From: Burkholderia anthina
GTDB taxonomy: Bacteria; Pseudomonadota; Gammaproteobacteria; Burkholderiales; Burkholderiaceae
Length of the DNA: 64,000 bases
Assembly: GCF_001547525.1 (NCBI RefSeq)
Contig: NZ_LNJP01000003.1
Location: 1,240,001-1,304,000, forward strand
Direction: 5' to 3'
Every line of letters begins with the position of its first letter. Position 1 is the first letter of the stretch. This document shows positions 22,538-31,748 of the stretch, in pieces. The notes beneath the pieces were generated by a model. The model worked only from the letters and a program-made list of their open reading frames with translations, was not told the DNA's origin and ran no database searches. The position numbers and the translations under genes were made by a program.

Positions 22538-23323
22538 TCACGCAGTCAGGAATTCGACGAGCGCACGGTTGAAACCGTCGGTGCACTCGATGTTCGAAAT
22601 GTGCGCGGCGTCGAATTCGACATGCAGCGCGCCGGGAATCGCGGCAGCCAGCGCGCGGCCCTGGTCGGGCGGCGTCGACATGTCCTTGTCGCCGGTCACG
22701 ACGAGCACCGGCAGCGCGATGCCCTTCACTTCCTCGCGCAGGTCGGCCGCGTTCAGCGCGTCGCAGTTCGCCGCATAGCCGTCCTTGTCGGTATGCACGA
22801 AGGTGTCGCGGATCGCGTCGAACAGGCGCGGCTCGCGCTCGACGAATGCGTCGGTGAACCAGCGCGGCAGCACGGCGCCGGCGAGCGCGGCCATGCCTTC
22901 GGCGCGCGCCTTCTGCGCACGCGGCGCCCACACTTCCGGCGAGCCGATCTTGGCCGAGGTATTCGACAGCACCGCGCGCACGATGCGCGACGGGTAGCGC
23001 GCGGCGAGCGCGGCGCCCGTCAGCCCACCCATCGAGATCCCGCAGAAATGCGCGCGTTCGATGCCGACATGGTCGAACAACCCGATCACGTCGCCCGCCA
23101 GTTGGTCGATCGTGTACGAGCCGGCCGGCGCGTCGGAATGGCCGTGGCCGCGCGTGTCGTAGCGCAGGATGTTGAAGTGCTGCGTGAGCGGGCGGATCTG
23201 CGGCGCCCACATCTGCAGATCGGCGCCGAGCGAGTTCGAGAAGACGAGCCACGGCGCGTCGTCGCGCGCGGCACGGTCGATCCGGTAATGCAGTTTCACG
23301 CCGTTGACAGTGGCGAAAGGCAT
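22538..23323 (-). CDS. pcaD: 3-oxoadipate enol-lactonase
   Basis: This 261-residue alpha/beta hydrolase opens the beta-ketoadipate enol-lactone. The nucleophile elbow GISMGG lies at about residues 95-100, a preceding RYDTRGHGHSD motif is typical, and the catalytic His is in AAHISNIE near the C-terminus. Its ATG overlaps the pcaB stop (TGATG), so the two are translationally coupled. Confidence 0.95.
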   Translation of the reverse strand: MPFATVNGVKLHYRIDRAARDDAPWLVFSNSLGADLQMWAPQIRPLTQHFNILRYDTRGHGHSDAPAGSYTIDQLAGDVIGLFDHVGIERAHFCGISMGGLTGAALAARYPSRIVRAVLSNTSAKIGSPEVWAPRAQKARAEGMAALAGAVLPRWFTDAFVEREPRLFDAIRDTFVHTDKDGYAANCDALNAADLREEVKGIALPVLVVTGDKDMSTPPDQGRALAAAIPGALHVEFDAAHISNIECTDGFNRALVEFLTA

Positions 23324-24696
23324 CAATGTTCTCCTGGTTGTTTCGCGCCCGCGTGCAGCGCGAGCACGGCGTCGACGTAAGCCTGCGCCTCGCCGACGTA
23401 ATGTGCGGGATCGAGCAGCCGCGCGAGCGCGTCGCGCGACAGGTGGGCCGATACGGTTGCGTCGGCCGCGAGCACGTCGAACAGCGTCGCGCCGGTGCGC
23501 ACGGCTTCCTTCGACGCATGTTCGACGACGTGGTGCGCATCGAGCCGGCCGATCTTGTCGCCGAGCGCGAGCATCACCGCTTCGCCGAGAATCAGCCCGT
23601 GCGTGAGGTCGAGGTTCGCGGCGAGGCGTTCGGTGTTGACGTCGAGGCCCGCGACGATCTGCGCGACCTGCGCGAGCGCGCCGCCCGTCAGGCGGGCGAG
23701 ATCGGGCAACGCGTCCCATTCGGCCTGCCAGCCGCCGAGCGCGCGCTCGTGCTCCTGCACCATCCCCGCGAACACGGTCGCAACGAGGTTCGGCGCACGC
23801 ACGGCAGCCGTCAGCACGGCCGCGCAGCCGACCGGGTTGCGCTTGTGCGGCATCGTCGACGAGCCGCCCTTGCCGGCGGCCGCCGGTTCGCCGAGTTCGC
23901 CCACTTCGGTCTGCATCTGCAGCGACACGTCGCGCGCGATCTTGCCGAGCGTGCCGGTCAGCATCCCGAAGCACGCCGCAGCCTCCGCGATGCGGTCGCG
24001 CTGCGTATGCCACGGCATGGCCGGCAGCGCGAGATTCAGGTCGGACGCGAGCGCGGCGCTCACGCCGGCCGCATGCTCGCGCAAGCTCGCGAGCGTGCCG
24101 GCCGCGCCGCCGAACTGCAGCACGAGCAAACGCTCGCGCAACTCGGCGAAACGCGTGCGATGGCGCAGCAGCGCGTCGAGCCACTGCGCGAATTTGAGGC
24201 CGAGCGTGATCGGCAGCGCCTGCTGCAGCCACGTGCGGCCGATCATCGGCGTCGCGCGATGCGTGCGCGCGAGCGCCGCGAGCGACGCACAGGCTTCGTC
24301 GAGCATCGGCTCGAGCACGTCCAGCGTGTCGCGCAACTGCAGCACGGTCGCGGTATCGATGATGTCCTGGCTGGTCGCGCCCCAGTGCACGAATTTCGCG
24401 GCCTCGGGGTCGTCGGCCTTCACTTGCGCGGTGAGCTGCTTGACGAGCGGAATCGCGAGATTGCCGCCGAGCGCCGCGCCGTGCGCGAGCGCATCGGCGT
24501 CGAGCCGGCCGGCGTCGCACGCGCGTTCGATCGGCGCGACCGCGGTGGCGGGAATCACCTGCTGCGCCGCGAGCGCGCGCGCAAGCGCGGCCTCGACGTC
24601 GAGCATGCGCTGGATCGTCGCGCGGGGCGACCAGATCCGGTTGAGCGGCTCGGTGCCGCAGATCAGGGAGGTCAGGCGGGCGCTGTCTTCGAGCAT
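23323..24696 (-). CDS. pcaB: 3-carboxy-cis,cis-muconate cycloisomerase
   Basis: This 457-residue member of the fumarase/aspartase superfamily makes gamma-carboxymuconolactone from beta-carboxymuconate. The superfamily signature GGSSTMPHKRNP is at about residues 275-287 and the first conserved region (HWGATSQDIIDTATVLQLRD) at about 102-121. The length is normal. It follows pcaJ by 88 bp and overlaps pcaD by one base. Confidence 0.95.
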   Translation of the reverse strand: MLEDSARLTSLICGTEPLNRIWSPRATIQRMLDVEAALARALAAQQVIPATAVAPIERACDAGRLDADALAHGAALGGNLAIPLVKQLTAQVKADDPEAAKFVHWGATSQDIIDTATVLQLRDTLDVLEPMLDEACASLAALARTHRATPMIGRTWLQQALPITLGLKFAQWLDALLRHRTRFAELRERLLVLQFGGAAGTLASLREHAAGVSAALASDLNLALPAMPWHTQRDRIAEAAACFGMLTGTLGKIARDVSLQMQTEVGELGEPAAAGKGGSSTMPHKRNPVGCAAVLTAAVRAPNLVATVFAGMVQEHERALGGWQAEWDALPDLARLTGGALAQVAQIVAGLDVNTERLAANLDLTHGLILGEAVMLALGDKIGRLDAHHVVEHASKEAVRTGATLFDVLAADATVSAHLSRDALARLLDPAHYVGEAQAYVDAVLALHAGAKQPGEH

Positions 24697-24784
24697 GGCA
24701 TCAAGATGGGGAAACGGCGTGCGCCTATTGTCTACCGAAGCGCGCCGGCGTGCGCTCGAATGCGCGCACCGGCACGCTTGCCGT

Positions 24785-25441
24785 TCAGGCGGCGGCCTTC
24801 TGCGTCGCGTCGATCAGCGGCACGCCGGTCAGCTTCTGCAGTTCGTCGAACGACAGGTCGGTGAAGATCTCGCTCACCGCGAGGCCGTCGGCCGTCACGT
24901 CGAGCACGGCCAGATCCGTATAGATGCGGCTCACGCATTGCACGCCGGTGACCGGATACGAGCACTGTGCGACGATCTTGCTCTCGCCCTGCTTCGTCAG
25001 GTGCTCCATCATCACGAACACCTGCTTCGCGCCGATCGCGAGATCCATCGCGCCGCCGACGGCCGGGATCGCATCGGGCGCGCCCGTATGCCAGTTCGCG
25101 AGGTCGCCGCTCGCCGACACCTGGAACGCGCCGAGCACGCAGTAGTCGAGATGGCCGCCGCGCATCATCGCGAACGAATCCGAGTGGTGGAAATACGCGC
25201 CGCCGGTGAGCAGCGTCACGTGCTGCTTGCCGGCGTTGATCAGTTCGTCGTCTTCCTCGCCGGGCGCGGGCGCCGGGCCCATGCCGAGCAGGCCGTTCTC
25301 GCTGTGCAGGAAGATCTCCTTGCTCGGGTCGAGATGGTTCGCCACCAGCGTCGGCACGCCGATGCCGAGGTTCACGTACGCGCCTTCGGGGATGTCCTGG
25401 GCGACGCGCTTGGCCATTTCATCGCGGGTCAGTCGTTTCAT
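24785..25441 (-). CDS. pcaJ: 3-oxoadipate CoA-transferase subunit B
   Basis: This 218-residue subunit transfers CoA from succinyl-CoA to beta-ketoadipate together with PcaI. The catalytic glutamate is in the SENGLLGMGPAP motif (about residues 47-58). The ATG at 25441 lies 20 bp after the pcaI stop. Succinyl-CoA:acetoacetate transferase is a close relative, but the operon fixes the role. Confidence 0.94.
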   Translation of the reverse strand: MKRLTRDEMAKRVAQDIPEGAYVNLGIGVPTLVANHLDPSKEIFLHSENGLLGMGPAPAPGEEDDELINAGKQHVTLLTGGAYFHHSDSFAMMRGGHLDYCVLGAFQVSASGDLANWHTGAPDAIPAVGGAMDLAIGAKQVFVMMEHLTKQGESKIVAQCSYPVTGVQCVSRIYTDLAVLDVTADGLAVSEIFTDLSFDELQKLTGVPLIDATQKAAA

Positions 25442-25461
25442 GTCGATTTTCTCCAGGCGGG

Positions 25462-26178
25462 TCAGGCGGCTTGCGATGCAGCGTGTTCGGCGGCCAGCTC
25501 GGCCGCATGCGCGGCCTGCGGCACCTCGACGACGCGCTGGACGAAAATGCCCGGCGTCACGATGTGTTCCGGGTTCAGCGCGCCGAGCGGCACGACTTCC
25601 GACACCTGGACGATCGCGACCTTCGCGGCGCTGGCCATGATCGGTCCGAAATTGCGCGCGGTCTTGCGATAGACGAGATTGCCCCAGCGGTCGCCCTTGT
25701 ACGCCTTCACCAGCGCGAAATCGGCGTGAATCGGCGTCTCGAACACGTACGGCTTGCCGTCGATCACGCGCGTTTCCTTGCCTTCCGCGAGCTTGGTGCC
25801 GTAGCCCGTCGGCGTGAAGAAACCGCCGATGCCGGCGCCCGCCGCGCGAATGCGCTCGGCGAGGTTGCCTTGCGGCACGAGCTCCAGCTCGATCTCGCCC
25901 GCGCGGTACAGCGCGTCGAACACCTGCGAGTCGCTCTGGCGCGGGAACGAACAGATGATCTTGCGCACCTTTTTCGCCTTCAGCAGCGCCGCGAGGCCCG
26001 TCTCGCCATTGCCCGCGTTGTTGTTGACGATCGTCAGGTCGCGCGCGCCCTGTTCGATCAACGCGTCGATCAGCTCGGACGGCATGCCGGCCGTGCCGAA
26101 ACCGCCGATCATGATTGTCGCGCCATCGTGGACGTCGGCGACCGCCGACTGAAGCGATTCGAAAATCTTGTTGACCAT
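25462..26178 (-). CDS. pcaI: 3-oxoadipate CoA-transferase subunit A
   Basis: This 238-residue subunit has the CoA-transferase I signature MIGGFGTAGMPSELIDALIEQG (about residues 22-43) and GGFFTPTGYGT (about 118-128). It heads the pca operon. A 34-bp inverted repeat typical of IclR-type PcaR control lies about 100 bp upstream. Confidence 0.95.
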   Translation of the reverse strand: MVNKIFESLQSAVADVHDGATIMIGGFGTAGMPSELIDALIEQGARDLTIVNNNAGNGETGLAALLKAKKVRKIICSFPRQSDSQVFDALYRAGEIELELVPQGNLAERIRAAGAGIGGFFTPTGYGTKLAEGKETRVIDGKPYVFETPIHADFALVKAYKGDRWGNLVYRKTARNFGPIMASAAKVAIVQVSEVVPLGALNPEHIVTPGIFVQRVVEVPQAAHAAELAAEHAASQAA

Positions 26179-26278
26179 GTATCTTCCTGATGCGAACCCG
26201 CGGCTCGTGCGCGGCCTGTCGAGGGGACACGCGCGTGTCGCGTGCCGCGCCGGAGGCCTTCGTCGACCCTCGGCATTT

Positions 26279-26312
26279 GTTCGCCAATCGAACCTAGATT
26301 CGATTAGCGAAC
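26279..26312. promoter_or_regulatory. PcaR/IclR-type operator upstream of pcaI
   Basis: Two 14-bp arms, GTTCGCCAATCGAA and TTCGATTAGCGAAC, differ at one base and flank CCTAGA. The half-site closely resembles the GTTCGATAATCGCAC-type site I recall for IclR-family regulators of aromatic catabolism (PcaR, PcaU, PobR). It lies between pobA and pcaI. No IclR gene is in the window, so the regulator is elsewhere. Confidence 0.7.
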
Positions 26313-26322
26313 GATGGGCCGA

Positions 26323-27555
26323 TCATAGGGGCGCGCACAGCGCATTGTCAAGGCGGGTTCCCTCGGGGGCCGTCGCGTCTTCGAACGGCAGGCCGACGTA
26401 GTTTTCGGCGAGCGACTGCGCGGCGGCTCGCGAGCGCGTCACGTACTTCAGCTCGGCAAACTTCAGGCGATTGACGAACGGCGAATCGTCCGGCGACGCG
26501 TGCAACATGTTCGTCATGAAGTACGAGAAGTGCTCGGCGCGCCACACGCGTTCGAGACAGGTCGCCGAATAGCGCTCGAGCGGCGTCGCGTCGCCCGTCC
26601 GGTAGCGCGCGCCCAGCGCGCGGGACAGCGCGCGGACGTCGGCCACCGCGAGGTTCATCCCCTTCGCGCCGGTCGGCGGCACGATGTGCGCGGCGTCGCC
26701 GGCGAGGAACAGACGCCCGTGCTGCATCGTCTCCGACACGAAGCTGCGCATCGGCGTCACGCTCTTCTGCGTGATCCGGCCCTCGGTCGGCGTCCAGCCG
26801 GTGTCGTTCGAGAAGCGCGTGTGCAGCTCGTCCCAGATCCGCGCGTCGGACCATTGAGCGAGATCCTCGTCGGGCTTGCACTGCAGGTACAGGCGCGTGA
26901 CCGTCGGCGAGCGCATCGAGAACAGCGCGAAACCGTTGTCGTGATGTGCGTAGACGAGCTCGTCGAGCGACGGCGCCGCGTCGGCGAGGATGCCGAGCCA
27001 CGCGAACGGATAGACGCGCTCGAACGTCTTCAGCCGCTCGGCGGGAATCGTCTGGCGCGCGATGCCGTGGAAGCCGTCGCAGCCGGCGATGTAATCGCAA
27101 TCGATGCGGTCCGCACGGCCGTCCGCGTGCTTGAACGTGACGAACGGGTGCTCGCTTTCGACATCGTGCAGCGCGACGTCGCTGACTTCGAAGTGCATCT
27201 GATGGCCGTGCTCGACGCCGGCCGCGATCAGGTCGCGCACGACTTCGTGCTGGCTGTAGACGGTGATCGCACGCCCGCCGGTCAGTTCGGACAGGTCGAT
27301 GCGGTGCCGCTGGCCGTCGAACAGGAGCTCGATGCCGTGATGTTCGAGCCCTTCGCGGCGCATCCGGTCGCCGAGGCCGGCTTCGTTCAGCGTGTCGACC
27401 GTGCCCTGCTCCAGCACGCCGGCGCGGATGCGGTTCTCGCAGTATTCGCGCGAACGCGCTTCGACGAGGATCGAATCGACGCCTTGCAGGCGCAGCAGAT
27501 GGGAAAGCAGAAGGCCGGACGGACCGGCGCCGATGATCGCGACTTGGGTGCGCAT
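26323..27555 (-). CDS. pobA: 4-hydroxybenzoate 3-monooxygenase
   Basis: This 410-residue FAD/NADPH hydroxylase converts 4-hydroxybenzoate to protocatechuate, the substrate of the neighbouring pca pathway. The FAD Rossmann motif IIGAGPSGLLLSHLL is at residues 7-21, the conserved DG segment CDYIAGCDGFHG at about 152-163, and the second FAD motif GDAAHIVPPTGAKG at about 280-293. The ATG at 27555 (MRTQVAIIG) is preferred over an upstream ATG at 27573. Slightly longer than the 394-residue Pseudomonas enzyme. Divergent from a LysR gene. Confidence 0.95.
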   Translation of the reverse strand: MRTQVAIIGAGPSGLLLSHLLRLQGVDSILVEARSREYCENRIRAGVLEQGTVDTLNEAGLGDRMRREGLEHHGIELLFDGQRHRIDLSELTGGRAITVYSQHEVVRDLIAAGVEHGHQMHFEVSDVALHDVESEHPFVTFKHADGRADRIDCDYIAGCDGFHGIARQTIPAERLKTFERVYPFAWLGILADAAPSLDELVYAHHDNGFALFSMRSPTVTRLYLQCKPDEDLAQWSDARIWDELHTRFSNDTGWTPTEGRITQKSVTPMRSFVSETMQHGRLFLAGDAAHIVPPTGAKGMNLAVADVRALSRALGARYRTGDATPLERYSATCLERVWRAEHFSYFMTNMLHASPDDSPFVNRLKFAELKYVTRSRAAAQSLAENYVGLPFEDATAPEGTRLDNALCAPL

Positions 27556-27671
27556 TGTTCGTCTCCAGAACATTGGTTCGAGTAATGAAACACATTTCAG
27601 CGCTTTCCCGACTATGCGGCAACGCGATTCAGGAGATATGTTGTATACGTTCTGGAGATACCGGCCCGGCG

Positions 27672-28598
27672 ATGGATGCGCTCGATCTGAACCTGATTCC
27701 CTACCTCGTCGCCCTCGACGACGCGCGCAACGTGAGCCGCGCGGGCGACCTGCTCGGCGTGAGCCAGCCGCGGGTGAGCACCGCGCTCGGCCGGCTGCGC
27801 GAGTACTTCGGCGATCCGCTGTTCGTGCGCACGTCGCGCGGGATGGAGCCGACGCCGCGCGCGCTCGCGTTGCTGCCGGCCGCCCGCGACGCGCTCGCGC
27901 AGATCGAGCGCGGCCTCGTCGCGCCGCACGATTTCGACCCGGCCGCGAGCACGCATACGTTCTCGATCGCGCTGTCGGACGTCGGCGAGATCGTGTTCCT
28001 GCCGAAGCTGCTGCAGGCGTTCGCGACGCATGCGCCGCACGCGAACCTGCGTTCGGTCTCGCTCGCGCACGACGAAGTCGGACGCGGCCTCGAGGCCGGG
28101 TCGATCGATCTCGCGGTCGGCTACTTCCCCGATCTCGACGGCAACAACTTCTTCCAGCAGCGGCTGTTCACGCACCGGTTCGTCTGCCTGATGCGACGCG
28201 GCCATCCGTTCGAGCAGACGCCGCCGTTCACGGTCGAGCAGTTCCTTGCGTGCGGACACGCGGTGGTGCGCGCCGAGGGCCGCAGCCAGGAGGTGCTCGA
28301 GAAATACCTGGCGAAGCAGCGCATGCAGCGCCGCGCGGTGCTCGAGACGCCGCACTTCATGAGCCTGCCGTTCATCCTGAGCCGCACCGACCTGATCGCG
28401 ACGGTGCCGCACGCGATCGGCTATGCGTACGCGGCCGAGCACGCGTTCATCGTGCCCGTCGAGCCGCCGCTCGCGCTGCCGCGCTTCGACCTGAAGCAGC
28501 ACTGGCACCGCAAGTACCACAACGACCCGCGCACCGCGTGGCTGCGCGGCGTCGTCGCGTCGCTGTTCAACGACGAGCAGGACGAATGGCCGAAGTGA
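27672..28598 (+). CDS. LysR family regulator divergent from pobA
   Basis: This 308-residue regulator has an N-terminal winged HTH (LIPYLVALDDARNVSRAGDLLGVSQPRVSTALGRLREYFGDPLFVR, about residues 9-54) and a substrate-binding domain. It starts at the ATG at 27672. Its divergent position across a 116-bp gap suggests it activates pobA in response to 4-hydroxybenzoate. In other bacteria PobR is an AraC- or IclR-type protein, so this would be a different solution, and the effector is inferred. Confidence 0.88.
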   Translation: MDALDLNLIPYLVALDDARNVSRAGDLLGVSQPRVSTALGRLREYFGDPLFVRTSRGMEPTPRALALLPAARDALAQIERGLVAPHDFDPAASTHTFSIALSDVGEIVFLPKLLQAFATHAPHANLRSVSLAHDEVGRGLEAGSIDLAVGYFPDLDGNNFFQQRLFTHRFVCLMRRGHPFEQTPPFTVEQFLACGHAVVRAEGRSQEVLEKYLAKQRMQRRAVLETPHFMSLPFILSRTDLIATVPHAIGYAYAAEHAFIVPVEPPLALPRFDLKQHWHRKYHNDPRTAWLRGVVASLFNDEQDEWPK

Positions 28599-28694
28599 AG
28601 AAGCACGCGCGGCGGCCCGCACGCACGACCGGCGAAAGCATGAAACAATGCCCGGATATCGGCCGCCGCAGGCGGCCTTCGATGGAGCCACTAG

Positions 28695-29330
28695 ATGGGT
28701 AAGGGAAAGAAATCCGCGCAGCCCGAGGCGGTCGCCTCCCGGCCGAGCCGTGAAGAAGCCGAAGACGCCGTGCGCGTGCTGTTGCGCTGGGCCGGCGACG
28801 ATCCCGCGCGCGAAGGCCTGCTCGACACGCCCGCACGCGTCGTGCGCGCATACGAGCAGTTCTTCGCCGGTTATGCGCTGGAGCCGCGCGACATCCTCGC
28901 GCGCACGTTCAGCGAGGTCGACGGCTACGACGAAATGATCGTGCTGAAGGACATCCGCTTCGAGAGCTACTGCGAGCATCACATGGTGCCGATCATCGGC
29001 CGCGCGCACGTCGCGTATCTGCCGAACCATCGCGTCGTCGGCATCTCGAAGCTCGCGCGCCTCGTCGACGCATTCGCGAAGCGTCTGCAGATCCAGGAAA
29101 AGATGACCGTGCAGATCGCCGACACGCTGTTCGACGTGCTGCAGCCGAAGGGCGTCGGCGTGATCCTCGAAGCCGCGCACCAGTGCATCTCGACGCGCGG
29201 CGTGCACAAGCCGGGCGTCGAGATGGTCACGTCGCGCATGCTCGGCACGTTCCGCACCGATCCGTCGACGCGTCGCGAATTCCTGTCGATCGTCGCGAAT
29301 CCTTCCTCGGTCAACCTGACGAATACCTGA
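28695..29330 (+). CDS. folE: GTP cyclohydrolase I
   Basis: This 211-residue enzyme makes 7,8-dihydroneopterin triphosphate, the first step of folate synthesis. Zinc and catalytic residues are visible in ESYCEHHMVPIIG (about residues 92-104) and in EAAHQCISTRGV (about 160-171), and SKLARLVDAFAKRLQIQE is the conserved central helix. It overlaps the following SDR gene (TGATG). A 7-bp hairpin (GGCCGCC/GGCGGCC, 28661-28677) lies in its leader. A Burkholderia genome may hold another folE copy. Confidence 0.95.
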   Translation: MGKGKKSAQPEAVASRPSREEAEDAVRVLLRWAGDDPAREGLLDTPARVVRAYEQFFAGYALEPRDILARTFSEVDGYDEMIVLKDIRFESYCEHHMVPIIGRAHVAYLPNHRVVGISKLARLVDAFAKRLQIQEKMTVQIADTLFDVLQPKGVGVILEAAHQCISTRGVHKPGVEMVTSRMLGTFRTDPSTRREFLSIVANPSSVNLTNT

Positions 29331-30133
29331 TGGAGCAGACGAAGCAAACGGCGCACGCGCCCGTCGTGCTCGTGACCGGCGCCGCGCGCCGGGCCGGGCG
29401 CGCGTTCGCCGAGTATTTCGCCGCGCACGGCTATCGCACCGCGGTGCACTACGACCGTTCGGCCGATGCCGCGCAGGCCGCCGCCCGCGCGATTGCCGAA
29501 CGCGGGCACGATTCGGCGGCGCTGCAGGCCGACCTGTCCGATGCCGCGCAGATCACCGCGCTGATCGATCAGGTCTACGCGCGCTTCGGGCGCCTCGACG
29601 TGCTGGTCAACAACGCGTCGGTGTTCTGGCAGGACCATTTCCCGAGCTTCGATCTCGCGGCGTTCGACCAGGCATGGGCCGTCAACTGCCGCGCGCCGAT
29701 CCTGCTCACGCGCGCGTTCTACGAACGGGCCCGCGCGGCCGGCACGCAGGGCGTCGTCGTGAACGTGGTCGACCAGAAGATCAAGGAAAACTTCCACCGC
29801 GACCATTTCAGCTACACGGTCGCGAAAGCCGCGCTCGGTAACCTGACGCAGATGCTCGCGCTGTCGTCCGCGCCGGTGCTGCGCGTGAATGCGGTGTTCC
29901 CGGGGCTGATGCTGCCGAGCGACGACCAGACGCAGGCCGACTTCGAACACGCGAGCCGCGCCTCGACACCGCTCGCGCGCATCGCGGGCCCCGACGACGT
30001 CGCAAGCGCGATCCTGCTGCTGACGGGCAATGCGTACAACGGCGTGGATTTCGTCGTCGATGCGGGCCAGAACCTGATCCGCGTGGATCAGGACGTGCTG
30101 TACAAGCACCGCTCGCCGGACGGCAAGCACTGA
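29330..30133 (+). CDS. Short-chain dehydrogenase, FolM/pteridine-reductase-like
   Basis: This 267-residue SDR has the cofactor motif VTGAARRAGRAFAEYF (residues 15-30; the arginine-rich TGxxRRxG variant is typical of FolM and pteridine reductases), the structural NNAS, and a catalytic Tyr/Lys in FSYTVAKAALG. The usual catalytic Ser position reads VVDQKI, as in FolM-type enzymes. Translational coupling to folE points to reduction of dihydrobiopterin, dihydromonapterin or dihydrofolate. Confidence 0.8.
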   Translation: MEQTKQTAHAPVVLVTGAARRAGRAFAEYFAAHGYRTAVHYDRSADAAQAAARAIAERGHDSAALQADLSDAAQITALIDQVYARFGRLDVLVNNASVFWQDHFPSFDLAAFDQAWAVNCRAPILLTRAFYERARAAGTQGVVVNVVDQKIKENFHRDHFSYTVAKAALGNLTQMLALSSAPVLRVNAVFPGLMLPSDDQTQADFEHASRASTPLARIAGPDDVASAILLLTGNAYNGVDFVVDAGQNLIRVDQDVLYKHRSPDGKH

Positions 30134-30178
30134 CGCATGCGGCGCGCGCCGGACGAACCGGGCGCGCCGCCCGCCGCG

Positions 30179-31099
30179 TTACGGCTTCTCGGCGCTCCCG
30201 CCTTCGCGGACCTTGCCCTGCGCGACGCTCGTGCCGGGCGGCACGCTGTGCGTGAGCCACACGTTGCCGCCGATCACCGAGCCGCGCCCGATCGTCACGC
30301 GGCCGAGAATCGTCGCGCCCGCATAGATCACCACGTCGTCCTCGACGATCGGATGCCGCGCATTGCCCTTCACCAGCGCGCCTTCGCCATCGGCCGGGAA
30401 GCTCTTCGCGCCGAGCGTGACGGCCTGGTACACGCGCACGCGCTCGCCGATGATCGCGGTTTCGCCGATCACGACACCGGTGCCGTGGTCGATGAAGAAG
30501 CTCGGGCCGATCTGCGCACCCGGATGGATGTCGATACCGGTGGCCGAGTGCGCGATTTCATTGATGAACCGCGCGAGCAACGGCACACCGAGTTGGTGCA
30601 GCGCGTGCGCGAGCCGATGGTGCATCATCGCGAACACGCCGGGGTAGCACAGCAGGATCTCGGTGATGTGCTGCGCGGCCGGATCGCCCGCGTACGCGGC
30701 CTGGATGTCGCTGACGAGCAGCGCGCGGATCGCCGGCAACTGCCGGCCGAATTCGCGCGCGATCTCGAACGCGCGTTCGTCGAGCTCGGCGAACGGCGTA
30801 TCGACGTGCTCGGGCAGGAACGGCAGCGCGCGGCGGATCTGCTCGGACAGGATGCGAAGCGTGCTTTCGAGCGTATGGCCGACGTAGTAGTCGACGCTTT
30901 CGTCGGTCAGGTCGGGCGCGCCGTAGTGCGTCGGAAACATCGACGCGCGCAGGCCGGTCACAATCTTGCAGATTGCATCGCGCGACGGCAGTTCGCGGAT
31001 GCCACGCGGATGGCGCGTGCGATGGAGTTCCTCGCGCGACTCGCGCAAGCCGGCGACGATTTCTTCGAGGCCCCACTGACGGGCGGCTGATGTCGACAT
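30179..31099 (-). CDS. epsC: Serine O-acetyltransferase (EpsC type)
   Basis: This 306-residue enzyme transfers acetyl from acetyl-CoA to serine for cysteine synthesis. An N-terminal helical domain (1-190) is followed by left-handed beta-helix hexapeptide repeats from GIDIHPGAQIGPSFFIDHGTGVVIGETAIIGERV (about 190-223). The catalytic His is in FIDHGTG. The first ATG (31099) is used. It faces the SDR gene convergently. Confidence 0.92.
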   Translation of the reverse strand: MSTSAARQWGLEEIVAGLRESREELHRTRHPRGIRELPSRDAICKIVTGLRASMFPTHYGAPDLTDESVDYYVGHTLESTLRILSEQIRRALPFLPEHVDTPFAELDERAFEIAREFGRQLPAIRALLVSDIQAAYAGDPAAQHITEILLCYPGVFAMMHHRLAHALHQLGVPLLARFINEIAHSATGIDIHPGAQIGPSFFIDHGTGVVIGETAIIGERVRVYQAVTLGAKSFPADGEGALVKGNARHPIVEDDVVIYAGATILGRVTIGRGSVIGGNVWLTHSVPPGTSVAQGKVREGGSAEKP

Positions 31100-31236
31100 A
31101 GGCCAATGCGGGCAGCCGCGCTCGGTCGCGCGGCCGCTAATAAAGTGACGGGTTCCGCAAGATTACCGCGTTTTTTGTCCGGCAGCGGCCCCTGGGGGAT
31201 CGGCCGGACGGCCGACGCCGTACGAGCGCGACGACA

Positions 31237-31470
31237 TCACATCGAGATGCTGCTCGCGTCGATCCAGCGCACGGCCCAGTCGCGCGCGTGCGCGATCGCG
31301 TCGCCTTCGTCGTTGAACTGGAGCTCGATCGGAAAAAAACGGTTCGCCACGAGTTCCCCGTCGCTCGATCGGGAGATCACGACGTAGGGTTTGAACGAAC
31401 CGTCACTGGCGCGTGCGGGCGCGCAATTCAACAGATAACCGCGGTGCGTGAAGGCAGTAGTCGCTTGCAT
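31237..31470 (-). CDS. Hypothetical protein, 77 residues
   Basis: This small soluble protein (MQATTAFTHRGYLLNCAPA... PFQFNDEGDAIAHARDWAVRWID in character) has an alternating beta-strand pattern, then a helix ending in WAVRWIDASS. Composition and codon use match the chromosome. It resembles small Burkholderia proteins of unknown function; no catalytic motif is visible. Confidence 0.75.
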   Translation of the reverse strand: MQATTAFTHRGYLLNCAPARASDGSFKPYVVISRSSDGELVANRFFPIELQFNDEGDAIAHARDWAVRWIDASSISM

Positions 31471-31748
31471 GAGTCCGCCACCTCTAGTCCCTTGCTTTGT
31501 TGTTCGCTACCCGTCTTTAAGGGTGCTGCGGCGCCCCGGCGCGGGCAGAGGCGGCGAGACTTCATCCCCTGTCGCCGCTTCGCAGGAAAAGAATCATACT
31601 CTGTAGAAAACGCGTCTTCTAGCTGAAATAAATCATGACAAATCAGTGCGCGCCGCGCGACCGCGGCGATCGCCCGCGCGCCTTTTCCCGTCGTGCCCGG
31701 AACGGGATTTGCTTCGATCCGGAGCGTGTCGCCGCCAGGAGAGCCGCG

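Noticed and set aside
20564..23380. Very long plus-strand open frame (938 codons) across the pcaK/pcaC/pcaD region
   Set aside because: It is the antisense shadow of GC-rich genes on the minus strand; composition is His/Arg/Glu-rich with no domain.
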